A stretch of DNA of 57,058 nt, taken from a virus. The translations under genes and the position numbers were made by a program. The stretch lies in IMG/VR virus record IMGVR_UViG_3300032236_000596, positions 1-57,058 of that record; one strand, 5' to 3'. The notes below the pieces were generated by a model. That model had not been told where the DNA came from, did not search any database, and saw only the letters and a list, made by a program, of their open reading frames with translations. Positions 34,624-43,860 of this stretch are shown here, piece after piece (within the stretch, counting starts at the first letter, position 1; each line of letters begins with the position of its first letter).

Positions 34624-36207
34624 CTAGACTGACGTATCCAATAGGAAAGCACGTAGCGTTCCAATTGTCAAGTCTACTCCGCCCTTATCATTAATGCCCT
34701 CGCCGTCAATTACGGCTGCGGCTACGGCGTTCTTCTGCTGTAGAGCATCGAACTGGCGGACCTCGATTGAGCCGTTAATCAGGAAGTCCTGAATTACAAT
34801 AGTCTTCCACTCTGAGCTAGCTCGGCGAATACGACCATTGCGCTGAGTAGCCAAGCCAGAAGACCACGGTAAATCGTAGTTGATGAGCATGTTTGCTGCC
34901 GGTAGGTCAACACCATACCCGCCAGCGTCGCTAGATACAATAACGCGAGTGTTGGGGTCATTGTTGAGGGCATTCTTGTGCTTCTCCTTGGTCTTAGCGT
35001 CCAGTTGACCAGTGTAGGTAACGGTGATGTCTCGACCAATTCTGTCGGCAATGAGGTCTACCATGTCTACATACGAACAAAATACCACCAGCTTATTCTT
35101 CTCATCTTGCTCCAGAAAGTCTCTCACATAAGCAGCGAAAGTGTCCAGTTTGGTATTAGGTAGTCCGTCTAAGAGTTCCTCTTGGTCCAGCTGGTACGTG
35201 TAGGCCGAGCCCTCGCCATTACCCTCGTAGAACTTCTTGGCGCTGACCTTTAGTAGCTCTGGCGAGCAGGCAAGCATCTTAAGCGCGCCTACCTTGGACA
35301 TGACCTGACCCTGCAGCTCGTCGGCCGGGCCACCCCACGACTTCTCGTAGCCGTAGTGAGCCATAATATTAAACGACTTGCCGAACAGCTGCTGGGCGTT
35401 GTCCAGGTCGAGAAGCAGGTCATCCACGATGCGCTTGTAAAGCTTGGCGGTCTTGCGGTCGAGGTGAACCAGCACTGGGTCCTTGTGGATGGTGGACGGC
35501 AAGAATGGGGCTACGTCTGGGTCTTTCTGAGCCTTACGTACCGAAGCCTCTTTCATCTTCTCGTGGAGGATAGGCAAGTTACGGTAGCGGTCTACGCCGC
35601 CCCAGGTGTTGCGCACGATGAACGTAGAGTCAAACTTGTCAAAGCGCCCCAGTACCTGGTCGTCCACAAACTGCATGATACTGTAAAGCTCTTCTGGCTT
35701 GCCGTTTTCTACTGGCGTTCCAGTCAGGGCGAAGCGGTACTCGCAGGTAGCCAGCTTCTTTACGGCCTTGGCTCGCTTGGACTTGAAGGACTTAATAGCC
35801 GTAGCCTCGTCTAGGACGATAAAGCCGCGGGGCAGTTTGCTGACGTACTCCCAGTCGTTGACTACCTGCTCGTAGTTCATAATGATGTAGTCCACGTTAG
35901 TGGAGCGCCACTTCATCGCGCGGTCGTACTGCTTCTTGCGCTGCTCTGGCGTACCATCGATAACCAGCGGAGTAGAGCCGTTGGTGAACTTCTTGATAGA
36001 CGCGGCCCACTGGTACTTGAGGCTAGACAGGCAGATAACCAAGCCCGGCTCAGTTACCTTCTCCTCGTCCATCAGGCGCTCGACAGCGGCGATGGTAAGA
36101 ACGGTCTTGCCAAGGCCTAGGTCGTAGGCTACCAGCATCTTGCCACGGTCGCACATCTTGTCTACAGCCTCAGGCTGATATGGCAGAAGCGTGCCAACGA
36201 AACTCAT
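34624..36207 (-). CDS. SNF2-family DNA helicase / translocase
   Basis: Walker A YDLGLGKTVLT (motif I), DEAT box (FIVLDEATAIKSFKS), LTGTPVEN (motif III) in the N-terminal half; LVVFCSYVDMVDLI and the motif VI region ATQRNGRIRR in the C-terminal half. The 527-residue length suits phage SNF2-like proteins involved in fork remodelling or origin handling (UvsW-like). It overlaps the primase gene by 4 bases. Confidence 0.9.
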   Translation of the reverse strand: MSFVGTLLPYQPEAVDKMCDRGKMLVAYDLGLGKTVLTIAAVERLMDEEKVTEPGLVICLSSLKYQWAASIKKFTNGSTPLVIDGTPEQRKKQYDRAMKWRSTNVDYIIMNYEQVVNDWEYVSKLPRGFIVLDEATAIKSFKSKRAKAVKKLATCEYRFALTGTPVENGKPEELYSIMQFVDDQVLGRFDKFDSTFIVRNTWGGVDRYRNLPILHEKMKEASVRKAQKDPDVAPFLPSTIHKDPVLVHLDRKTAKLYKRIVDDLLLDLDNAQQLFGKSFNIMAHYGYEKSWGGPADELQGQVMSKVGALKMLACSPELLKVSAKKFYEGNGEGSAYTYQLDQEELLDGLPNTKLDTFAAYVRDFLEQDEKNKLVVFCSYVDMVDLIADRIGRDITVTYTGQLDAKTKEKHKNALNNDPNTRVIVSSDAGGYGVDLPAANMLINYDLPWSSGLATQRNGRIRRASSEWKTIVIQDFLINGSIEVRQFDALQQKNAVAAAVIDGEGINDKGGVDLTIGTLRAFLLDTSV

Positions 36208-37157
36208 GCAAAAATCCTCATACCGTGCACGCTGTGCTTAGCCGTCTCAAGTCCCTTGAGAATCTCGGCCTTGCTCATGCCGCCCACGTCTTTCATGTCG
36301 ATGCCCTCGTAGTTAAAGAACCTAACTTCGTAGCCGTGCTTAATGCTGCTCTCCAAGATTGCCTTGGAGGCGTTAACGCCAGACTCGTCGTTGTCTAGGG
36401 CAAATACAATCTCGTCAGCCTCACGGATGAGGTTTAGCTGAATGTTCGAAATCATCGAGCCGTAGGTGGATACGCCGCCAGTGATTCCCACTGACTCTAG
36501 GCGTACCACGTCCAACGGAGATTCTACTACAATCATGCGTCCGCCGCGATACTGGTTGAGTCCAAACAGGGTGCTGGACTTCTTTACTCCCGCTGGGTAG
36601 TTGTTGAAGTAGCGACGGCTAAATCCCTTTTCCTGCCAACCTAGCAATTTGTTCGTGTGCGGGTCGCGGATGGTAGTAATCCAGTTGGAGTGCTTTGGGT
36701 CCCACAGGAGCTCCTGCTTGTCCGCTGCCTGCACGGTAAACCCACGTGCCTTGAGCGCGTGCTCAGGCGGCAATGTAAACAGGGCTAGGCGCGACTCGCC
36801 AATCTCCGTAACCTCTTTGAACACAGGCTCGTCGTCCTGGTCGTCATCCTGGGATAGCAGGCTAATCCCATCGAATGACAGGTAGAACCAGTCCTTGGCG
36901 TCTGCATAGTCCAGTAGGCCGTTGGCATCCTTGAGCCCCTGCACGGTTGCAATAAGCGACCAGATGTTGCCCTTGAACCCGCAGGAGAAGCAGATGTGTG
37001 CGCCAGTCTCGGCGTTAATCCACCACGACGGCGTGCGGTCCTCGCGGCCAGTCAGTTCCTTGTGGCCAGGGCACAGCGCCAGAATCTCGTCACCGCGCTC
37101 TTGAATCGGCTCAATGTTAAGGCGGGTTAGTACCCGCTCCATCTCGTCTATTCTCAT
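36204..37157 (-). CDS. DnaG-like DNA primase
   Basis: A CHC2 zinc finger (C29, H32, C56, C59) is followed by a TOPRIM domain (MIVVESPLDVVRLES with the catalytic Glu, and IVFALDNDESG with the metal-binding Asp pair). The start at 37157 overlaps the helicase stop (ATGA); a longer frame is less likely. At 317 residues it lacks the helicase-binding C-terminal domain of bacterial DnaG. It makes primers at the phage fork. Confidence 0.9.
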   Translation of the reverse strand: MRIDEMERVLTRLNIEPIQERGDEILALCPGHKELTGREDRTPSWWINAETGAHICFSCGFKGNIWSLIATVQGLKDANGLLDYADAKDWFYLSFDGISLLSQDDDQDDEPVFKEVTEIGESRLALFTLPPEHALKARGFTVQAADKQELLWDPKHSNWITTIRDPHTNKLLGWQEKGFSRRYFNNYPAGVKKSSTLFGLNQYRGGRMIVVESPLDVVRLESVGITGGVSTYGSMISNIQLNLIREADEIVFALDNDESGVNASKAILESSIKHGYEVRFFNYEGIDMKDVGGMSKAEILKGLETAKHSVHGMRIFA

Positions 37158-38380
37158 ACGTCGTCCGTAGTCATTTCGCGGAACGTACCTGAAGCCCAAT
37201 CCCACATAAGCGACGCTTCTACGTTACCGCTGTTACGAGCAGCCATAACCTTTAGGATACGGGTGTCGTCCACAGTCTCATCTTCGCGCTCAAGGCCGAA
37301 TACAACGTCGGCGTCCTGTAGGAACGATGACGAGTAACCAATCGAGTCAGTAGAGACCTTACCCTTTTTGGTTTTCCAGTTCAGGGCCTGAGTAGTGATA
37401 ACGATTGGACGGTTAGTTCTCTGAGCTAGTCGCTTCAGCGAGCGCGTAATGTTAGTCAGCGCCTGCGGGGTATTCGACTCGCCAGTCTGCTCGTCCATCA
37501 TCAGGTAGACACCATCGATGACTACGAGGTCAGGCTGCAGGGTCTGAATCTTGCTTTGGATAGCCGAGACGGTGATTCCGTGAGCCGAGTCCACCAGCCA
37601 GAAGTTGGTGTCCACCTTAGACATCTCGTCCAGGGTCTCCTTGTATCGCTTCTCTTCATCCGAGGTCAGGTTACCTGTGATGAGGCGGTTGTGCGAGACC
37701 TTGGCGCGCATGGAATCGTAGCGGTCTTGCTGCTCACGGTTAGACATCTCAAACGACTGGAACATCGCCGAGAAGCCCTGCTGGTGCACGTTGTCCGAGA
37801 CCTGCATGGCCAAGGTCGACTTACCAGTCTTTGGAGTTGCGACAACCACAATCAGCTGGCCCTTTTGCAAGCCGTTGGTGACGGCATCGATGGTAGGAAA
37901 GCCGGTGGCGATGCCTAGCAGGCCAGGGTTGTTCTTGCGGAATATGTAGTCTTCCCAGCGAGACTCGGTGGTCGTAATCAAGTTCACGTCCGAGGTCTTG
38001 TTTAGGCCCTCGTCCTCGAGCCGTACGATACCGCTCTGCATAATCATCAGAGCCGACTCGTGGTTGTTGTTCTGCTGAATCTCGTCCACGGCGGTGCGCA
38101 GGGTACTTACGATGGAGTTCTTGCGGCGCTTGTCGATTAGGTCATCGAGCAGGAAGTCCAGCGAGTCGGTGATTGGCTGGATGGTGTAGGTGGGGAAGTT
38201 TTCCTTGACTACCTCAGGGCTAGGGCACTCTGCGTACTTCGAGAAGTGATTGCGGAGGAACTTCCAGACGCGCTGGTCCTCGTCGTCCGTAAACCACGCG
38301 TCGGATACGTTGTGCTCGAACAGGGTCGACAGGTCGCGGACCTGTATGACCGTGCTGAGCAGTTTTGATTCAGTACTCAT
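37154..38380 (-). CDS. DnaB-like replicative helicase
   Basis: RecA-fold ATPase with Walker A VATPKTGKST, Walker B DLVVIDGVYLM, and a conserved ITTQALNWKTKKG region. An N-terminal helical domain (about 1-140) is the usual primase-interacting part. The start at 38380 overlaps the upstream stop (ATGA). It sits beside primase and loader genes, as expected for the phage replisome. Confidence 0.9.
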   Translation of the reverse strand: MSTESKLLSTVIQVRDLSTLFEHNVSDAWFTDDEDQRVWKFLRNHFSKYAECPSPEVVKENFPTYTIQPITDSLDFLLDDLIDKRRKNSIVSTLRTAVDEIQQNNNHESALMIMQSGIVRLEDEGLNKTSDVNLITTTESRWEDYIFRKNNPGLLGIATGFPTIDAVTNGLQKGQLIVVVATPKTGKSTLAMQVSDNVHQQGFSAMFQSFEMSNREQQDRYDSMRAKVSHNRLITGNLTSDEEKRYKETLDEMSKVDTNFWLVDSAHGITVSAIQSKIQTLQPDLVVIDGVYLMMDEQTGESNTPQALTNITRSLKRLAQRTNRPIVITTQALNWKTKKGKVSTDSIGYSSSFLQDADVVFGLEREDETVDDTRILKVMAARNSGNVEASLMWDWASGTFREMTTDDV

Positions 38381-38784
38381 AGTGAAGGAAAGTCCAATCC
38401 CCATCGGCCGTATCTCAACTGGCGCGATGGAATATCAATAACACCTAGAACTTCTGGACGGAAAGGTAGTTCTGCAACTAGCTTTTCGACCGACTTGTAG
38501 GACGAGCCGTAACGAAAGGGATTCGTGCCAATCTTGTCCAAGTGAAGCATTAGCTTAGCGACTTCTTCCTCAGAACGAGTGAAGTCGACCAACTCTAAAG
38601 TTACTTCGCGTTTTGTAGTGTACATGTACAGATGACTAAGCACCAAACGGTTGTACTCTAACTTCTTTGCTTTGACCGGAATTACCTTGAGCACTTTCCT
38701 AGTGGACTCGTACTCATCGGTAATAACGTCAGTCGTTACTAGCACTCGCCGAGGCATGGCGTTGCTGATGTCGTTGCCCTGCAT
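38377..38784 (-). CDS. Hypothetical protein in the replication operon (135 aa)
   Basis: A TGATG overlap sets the start at 38784. The chain is mixed alpha/beta and basic (VLKVIPVKAKKLEYNRLVLS), ending with an aromatic SRQLRYGRWGLDFPSL. It is encoded between helicase and SWIM protein, so a replication role is likely. The family is not recognised. Confidence 0.6.
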   Translation of the reverse strand: MQGNDISNAMPRRVLVTTDVITDEYESTRKVLKVIPVKAKKLEYNRLVLSHLYMYTTKREVTLELVDFTRSEEEVAKLMLHLDKIGTNPFRYGSSYKSVEKLVAELPFRPEVLGVIDIPSRQLRYGRWGLDFPSL

Positions 38785-39074
38785 CACACTACCTCGACTT
38801 TGGCATTAGCGACTATGAATGACCGGAAAGCATCTTCGTCTTTCATAGCGGCGTTGAACTCTTTAGGCTCGATGTCCTTAATCCAGTTGAACGGGTACTT
38901 ACCGTCGTGGATGTCCAGCTTGTCGTGCACGTAGGTCGTGTGCTTGCATACCCCGCGTGACACGTAGCCGGGGCAGGTGCAAGTCAGCATCTCTTCGGTG
39001 TCGATGTTGACCTCAAAGATTGATGGGGTGTCTGACTTGTAGCTCATAAACACCTGTAGTAGTCGCTTACCCAT
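38784..39074 (-). CDS. SWIM zinc-finger protein (96 aa)
   Basis: CTCPGYVSRGVCKHTTYVHD has the CxCx(n)CxH SWIM signature. The start at the TAATG overlap (39074) is preferred over an upstream in-frame ATG. SWIM fingers bind DNA or protein, for example with helicases or in Rad51-paralogue partners. Here it lies between a loader and the DnaB-like helicase. Confidence 0.75.
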   Translation of the reverse strand: MGKRLLQVFMSYKSDTPSIFEVNIDTEEMLTCTCPGYVSRGVCKHTTYVHDKLDIHDGKYPFNWIKDIEPKEFNAAMKDEDAFRSFIVANAKVEVV

Positions 39075-39766
39075 TAGGCCCTCAAATCTTTCGCCGAGTT
39101 CATGTTTACCCACAAGAACGCTTCCTGAATAAATGATTCGGTTGCGGCACCGTAGTGAGTGCCCCAATCGTTTAGCGCCACATTTGTGGTAACCACCGTA
39201 GGCAGTCCGTTGTTGTAGCGGGTGCGCAGGACGTGGTGAAGCATGTTCTTCTGCCAGCCTGAGGCGCTTGAGTGCTCCTTGCCAACGTCGTCTAGGACTA
39301 GCAGGCGGACGTTGTAGGCGTCATCGGCTGCCTCGCCCAGAAGGCCGTTGTAAAGCAGCTCGTCGCTAGGGTCGTGGTCCTCCATAATCGACCCCTTTAG
39401 GTCTAGGAGGCCGTTGTAGGTGATGAAGTAAGCTGGGCGTGGAACGGCCTTCCCCGGCCCCATACCGACCACAGACGGGTCTACGAGGCGGATTACGTCC
39501 TGGATGAGGGCGTTGGCCAAGGTGGTCTTACCGCGCCCTGGGAGGCCGTACAGCATCATTCCGAGGCCGCAGGTCTCTTTACCCTCAGCACGGACTATTT
39601 TGCCCGCATAGAGCGTTTTGAGCCATTTGGAGATGATTCCCATAGGCTCTGGGTCCACGTCCTTGCAGTCGTCCAGAGTCCAGCCAATCTTGCCTGGCGG
39701 GACGGCAGCGGTCTTAACCCAGGTCCTGCGGCGCGCAGGGAGTTCGTCAGGCTTAAACATCGTCAT
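39074..39766 (-). CDS. DnaC-like AAA+ helicase loader
   Basis: Walker A LYGLPGRGKTTLA and Walker B LLVLDDVGKEHSSASGWQKN are of the DnaC/IstB type. The N-terminal 65 residues would contact the helicase. The arginine-finger-like LRTRYNNGLPTVVTTN follows. It overlaps the initiator gene by 14 bases and precedes SWIM and helicase genes. Its job is to load the DnaB-like ring at the origin. Confidence 0.88.
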   Translation of the reverse strand: MTMFKPDELPARRRTWVKTAAVPPGKIGWTLDDCKDVDPEPMGIISKWLKTLYAGKIVRAEGKETCGLGMMLYGLPGRGKTTLANALIQDVIRLVDPSVVGMGPGKAVPRPAYFITYNGLLDLKGSIMEDHDPSDELLYNGLLGEAADDAYNVRLLVLDDVGKEHSSASGWQKNMLHHVLRTRYNNGLPTVVTTNVALNDWGTHYGAATESFIQEAFLWVNMNSAKDLRA

Positions 39767-40610
39767 CCTCCAAAAGGGCTAGCTTCTTGGACACACGGGC
39801 GCTGTCTTCAACGATGGCGGTCTGGATGTCCTCTGCCGATACTACCTGCTCGCGCGCAGATTGCAAGAGCATCGGCGCTTTGTACATGAAAGCGTGCCAC
39901 AAGTGGTTGCCGTCCTTGTACTTTTCGGCCTTGAGAGTCGAGAAAAACATCTCAATCATCTTGAGCTCGAGCGCGCCGTTGGTGTCGTGCTGCTTGCGAA
40001 ATACTCCGAGAGACTGCACAAAACGCGACTGGGTCACGCTGAACGGAGCAATGCTCCAGAAGTCTGCCATGCGAGTAGCAAACTCGTAGGCAACGTCCTT
40101 GCTGGTCCAGTGCAGAGGTTCAACCTGTGAGCGGTGAGTGTTGCGCTTGTCGGCGGTCTTAGCCTTTGCCTCTGCGTACTCAGCCTTCTTCTGAGCCATG
40201 TGCTTTTCGCGCTCGCGGATTAGCTCGTCATCACCAGAGGACGTGCTATCAAAGAAATCGTAACCCACGCTTTTGCCTTCCTCTCCGACCTCGTCGGAGA
40301 AATATGTAGCATTTCTGCTAGTACTAGCAATACTGCTATTGTAAATACTGCTTATTGGCTGTACTGCTACTACAGCTATACCAGACGTTACCACTGTGGT
40401 CACGTCGGACGTTACCAGTTTGACATTGGTTCCGCCGCCAACAAGCTTCACAATTTTGATGTGATTGTGCTCTCGTAGCTCCTTTAGGATGGCCAGACTT
40501 TTTCGTCTGCTAACTCCTTTTTCCATCAGGGTACGGTAGTTAATCCGAACGTGCGGATTTTGGGTAAAGTAAACTAGCCAGTCCATAGACTGGCGGCTGA
40601 GTGCCGGCAT
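39753..40610 (-). CDS. Putative replication initiator (winged helix; gene contains iteron-like repeats)
   Basis: Residues 1-60 (WLVYFTQNPHVRINYRTLME, VSRRKSLAILKELREHN) form a winged-helix DNA-binding domain. A low-complexity linker (about 65-110: SSIYNSSIASTSRN) is encoded by A+T-rich repeated DNA. A helical C-terminal part follows (FSVTQSRFVQSLGVFRKQHD). Domain layout and gene order (initiator, DnaC-like loader, helicase) resemble lambda O/P-type initiators. Family membership is not established. Confidence 0.6.
   Translation of the reverse strand: MPALSRQSMDWLVYFTQNPHVRINYRTLMEKGVSRRKSLAILKELREHNHIKIVKLVGGGTNVKLVTSDVTTVVTSGIAVVAVQPISSIYNSSIASTSRNATYFSDEVGEEGKSVGYDFFDSTSSGDDELIREREKHMAQKKAEYAEAKAKTADKRNTHRSQVEPLHWTSKDVAYEFATRMADFWSIAPFSVTQSRFVQSLGVFRKQHDTNGALELKMIEMFFSTLKAEKYKDGNHLWHAFMYKAPMLLQSAREQVVSAEDIQTAIVEDSARVSKKLALLEDDDV
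40313..40417. other. Candidate replication origin inside the initiator gene
   Basis: ACTGCT-like iterons (CTGCT at 40315, 40333, 40348 and 40364) recur every 15-18 bp in A+T-rich DNA, next to two GACGTTACCA copies (40384, 40408) and an ACCAC-T-GTGGT palindrome. The repeats coincide with the protein linker. This is how lambda's origin is placed within gene O. Coding bias could also create such repeats. Confidence 0.35.
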
Positions 40611-40611
40611 T

Positions 40612-41286
40612 TTACTGTAGGCCCTTGAACTTCTCTACGAGTTCCTCAGCGACCTTATTAGCGAAGATGGAAGCCATCTCCTCAATAAGCGCCTTTAGCA
40701 AGTCACCAAGGTCGTCAATAACCTCGGCCGACTCTTCCTCGTATTCCTCGGCTTCGGCCTCTTCATCAGCCGCGAGCGCCTCTTCAATCGTTGCCTCAAG
40801 GTCTTCAAGGCTGATTCGGCGACTGCGTGAGGGCTCTGATACAGGCGGGGTAATAGGCTCATCGCTAACCTGAGTCTCTACCTCAGGGATGTCTGCCACT
40901 ACAGGCTCAGCAATAGGGGCTGAGTTGAGAGCAATCTTCATAAGCCCGTCGGTCAGGTCGTAGGCTAGGATGTTGTTTTCCTGAGCCACCGAGGCCGCCA
41001 ACTGGCAGTCTGGGTCTTCGTCTGACCAGAGCATAAAGAACTTAATCTCGCTGTCTTTGTGCTCTTTGAGAAGGGTCTTGTAGTCGTTGCTATCGTAAGC
41101 GACCCACGGGATGTTCTTTGATTCTGCAAGCTGCTGGGACCATACCTGGCCATCTGAGGGCTTGTCTTTATACACGGAAGCTAGGGCTACGGAGTCCATA
41201 GCCTCTACCATGTCAGTGATTAGGGCCTCTACGTTAGCCCTGGTTGTCTTGCCATTTCCAATAACCGCGATGGTTACTCGTCTCAT
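40612..41286 (-). CDS. Hypothetical protein with Rossmann-like N-terminus (224 aa)
   Basis: AGGAGGAAATC before ATG 41286 fixes the start. Residues 1-115 (RRVTIAVIGNGKTTRANVEA, ..., NILAYDLTDGLMKI) look like an alternating strand-helix domain similar in outline to SLOG or DprA-type nucleotide sensors. The rest is a strongly acidic linker (AADEEAEAEEYEEESAE) and an amphipathic end helix. Function unknown; first gene of the replication operon. Confidence 0.6.
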   Translation of the reverse strand: MRRVTIAVIGNGKTTRANVEALITDMVEAMDSVALASVYKDKPSDGQVWSQQLAESKNIPWVAYDSNDYKTLLKEHKDSEIKFFMLWSDEDPDCQLAASVAQENNILAYDLTDGLMKIALNSAPIAEPVVADIPEVETQVSDEPITPPVSEPSRSRRISLEDLEATIEEALAADEEAEAEEYEEESAEVIDDLGDLLKALIEEMASIFANKVAEELVEKFKGLQ

Positions 41287-41336
41287 GATTTCCTCCTTTG
41301 ACGGAGATTTCATAGTAGGCCTAAGTTAGGGAGTTG

Positions 41337-43370
41337 TCAACTAACCGAGATTCCAACGAACAAAGCGTATGGCGCGCCCAGCGGTAGATAGTCAGGAAGC
41401 ACCGTGCTTAGTCGCTTGGTGACTGTCGTACGGTTGCGGTAGTAGAGGCTACGGCCGTTGGTTGCATCGCCGTTTTCCCAAAGCAGGTCGTCAGTCTGGT
41501 AATAACCTGTAGAGCCGTCAAAGTAGTCCTGAACGTACGAGGCAACCTCAAACAAAACGGCATCCAGGTAGACTAGGTGAGTGTTAGCCGTAGTGTAGGT
41601 AAACTCAATCTTTGCTTTTGTAGCGTTAGAAGGCGCAGTGCTCAGTACAGATACTCGCTCCCAGACGCCCGAGGCTAGAGTAACTGAGGTTCCAGTTGCC
41701 GTAGAAATCAGAGTGTCCGAGGAGTCGTAGTACAAGACCGAAGCGACTACTGAGTCCGTGGCCGGGCCCTGGGCGTACGCGCTTAGAGCGTACGGTGCTC
41801 CACCTACTACTGAGATTAGAGATTCGCTCTGAGATACCACGGCAGAAGTACCCGAGGCGGCTACCTTTAGCGCGGTAGTGCCGACCTGGCTGGTCATGGT
41901 GTTTACAGACAGAGTACCGCCAGTAGCAGCCCAGTTGGTGGTTACGCTAGCAAAGCTAGGATTCTTAGCAAGATTAATACGGTTAGCGCCCATGTAGATA
42001 TCAATACGGCGGGCGTCTACGTAGTTAGTGGCCGACGAGCTCGCCTCAAACTGAGCGGCGTCAAAGTAGTGAATCTCCCCGCTGGCTGCGCTAGTGATGG
42101 TGATGGAAATACCTGCGTAAACAGCGTTAGAAGGCGCGGTGCCTGTAACATACGCCCTAGTCCAAGCGCTAGTCGAGTTGGTGGTTGCGTGCGCCCCAGA
42201 GTCGCTGATAAGACTGCCTGAAGAGTTATACCAAGAAATGTCCAGGCTTACTGAACGCGTAGTAGTTTTAGCGCGAGAATAAATACTGAAGGTGTAGGCC
42301 GTGCCGGCAACTACAGGAATACCGGCGGTAACTGGGTAGTCCATGCCTACACCAAACTTAGTAGTGCCCGAGCCGCCTACAGCCTTAAGAAGACCATTAG
42401 TTCCGTTAGGGTAGTTGGCCGGAGACGTTGACTCTAGGTACGGGGTTACCGCCGGAGATTCTCCAGCGCCGCTGACGGAGGAAATGGTGCCGCTAACTAG
42501 CGTCCCCCAGTTACCTACAGTGTTCTCAAATGACGAGTCCTCTACCGTGAGCATCAGGTTTTTAACTGAGCCAAGATAGGTGTTATAGCCAGAGAACGCA
42601 GAGGCGAAGGTTTTTAGGCCGTCAATAGAGCCGCGCTTCAAGTAAATATTAGCCGCGTTTTGCAAGAGGCGGCGGCCCTGCTGGATGCCCATCTCGGCTT
42701 CATAGGTAAAGCCAAACTCGTTCATTAGAGCAGGTATCAGTCTGCCATTAAGATTGGCAATATCGTATCGGCGCTTAACATTTTCTGCGTCAGTCTTAAA
42801 CGCGTCGTACTCAAAGGCAAACATGGAAATGAAGTTATAGAGGTCTGAGTTAACTTCGGCAATAGGGCTGCCAGCGGCGTCTAGGCCCAGGCTTCTATAA
42901 ATGAACGGCAGATATGAATACATCAAGTCAGCAGTGCCGTAGTTCTTTACAACCGTGCCGATTACAGAAGCGGCGTCAAACCACTTGCCGTCGCTAGTCC
43001 TGCGCACAAAAATACCGTAGTAGTAATAATGACCTTCGACCAAAGGAGAGGCGGTCGAGCCAACATCCCAGTACGAGTTACCGGCAGCTCCGGGCTCCGC
43101 AGACAGAAGAAGAGACCCATCATCTGGAGTTACAGGAAGTCCAAGAGGGTTACGGACAAGGTGAAGCAGGTCCCAGTCTCCGGTAGGCGTTGACCAAGAT
43201 AGGCGTATGGTGGATACCTGAGTAGAGTCAGCAATTTTAGATGGGTATACTAATCCATCTTTAAGAAAACCAGGAGCAGACTTAGCGGTGAAAGGGCGGG
43301 CGTCAAACTCAATAAGAGCATCCGGACCGTATTTAAACAGTCCGTAAAAACCATTGCCGTAGAGCGCCAC
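41337..43370 (-). CDS. Baseplate/tail protein with carbohydrate-binding-like repeats
   Basis: Residues 1-270 include a part like P2 gpI-type tail proteins (LPFIYRSLG, AFEYDAFKTDAENVKRRYD, RGSIDGLKTFASAFSGY). Two jelly-roll-like modules follow (about 280-450 and 460-620), each with a typical NPSF/SSFEN start and YTFSIYSRA or YALSAYAQG strands, resembling CBM_4_9 domains. It probably links baseplate to receptor-binding fibres and may bind surface glycans. 677 residues. Confidence 0.75.
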   Translation of the reverse strand: MALYGNGFYGLFKYGPDALIEFDARPFTAKSAPGFLKDGLVYPSKIADSTQVSTIRLSWSTPTGDWDLLHLVRNPLGLPVTPDDGSLLLSAEPGAAGNSYWDVGSTASPLVEGHYYYYGIFVRRTSDGKWFDAASVIGTVVKNYGTADLMYSYLPFIYRSLGLDAAGSPIAEVNSDLYNFISMFAFEYDAFKTDAENVKRRYDIANLNGRLIPALMNEFGFTYEAEMGIQQGRRLLQNAANIYLKRGSIDGLKTFASAFSGYNTYLGSVKNLMLTVEDSSFENTVGNWGTLVSGTISSVSGAGESPAVTPYLESTSPANYPNGTNGLLKAVGGSGTTKFGVGMDYPVTAGIPVVAGTAYTFSIYSRAKTTTRSVSLDISWYNSSGSLISDSGAHATTNSTSAWTRAYVTGTAPSNAVYAGISITITSAASGEIHYFDAAQFEASSSATNYVDARRIDIYMGANRINLAKNPSFASVTTNWAATGGTLSVNTMTSQVGTTALKVAASGTSAVVSQSESLISVVGGAPYALSAYAQGPATDSVVASVLYYDSSDTLISTATGTSVTLASGVWERVSVLSTAPSNATKAKIEFTYTTANTHLVYLDAVLFEVASYVQDYFDGSTGYYQTDDLLWENGDATNGRSLYYRNRTTVTKRLSTVLPDYLPLGAPYALFVGISVS

Positions 43371-43381
43371 TTAAAGGTCCT

Positions 43382-43852
43382 TTAGCCGAATACGTAGTTG
43401 AGAACGTATAGGTTATTGATGTCGTTGGTAAGCTTGGTGTCAACTAAGCCGCCGGCAGGGGTTACGTAAGCAACTGCTGTGCCAGCAGAGTTTTGCCACT
43501 CCTGTAGGTTAGCAGACTGGCTAGCCGCGCCCTTGATTACGAGGCCCTTAACGCTAGATGCCGACGAGGTAATAGTCTCGCCCCCAGCCTTCTTAATGTA
43601 CTGAGTGTGCGAATCAGCAACGATACCGATTTCAATATTGGCAAGGCGAGCGTTGAGGTCGGTGAACTGGTTAGATAGCGCATTAAATGAGGCGCTAGGA
43701 TTTGGAGTAGTAGACGTAAATGGGTTAAGGCCTAGCGCAGTGCCGATAGCGATAACCTCATTCTGAATAAGATTAGGGTCAGACGCCTGAACAACAGTAG
43801 TGCCGTCTACCTTAGTGGTAAACGTAATTGGTGAGTTAGGATAATTTGCCAT
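43382..43852 (-). CDS. Tail-fibre-like protein (156 aa)
   Basis: The Ser/Ala/Thr/Asn-rich chain with SHTQYIKKAGGETITSS and WQNSAGTAVAYVTPAGG is typical of fibre or tip-attachment proteins of actinobacteriophages (trimeric beta repeats). It is placed between baseplate J and the CBM-bearing protein. Receptor recognition is inferred. Confidence 0.6.
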   Translation of the reverse strand: MANYPNSPITFTTKVDGTTVVQASDPNLIQNEVIAIGTALGLNPFTSTTPNPSASFNALSNQFTDLNARLANIEIGIVADSHTQYIKKAGGETITSSASSVKGLVIKGAASQSANLQEWQNSAGTAVAYVTPAGGLVDTKLTNDINNLYVLNYVFG

Positions 43853-43860
43853 TTTGCTCC

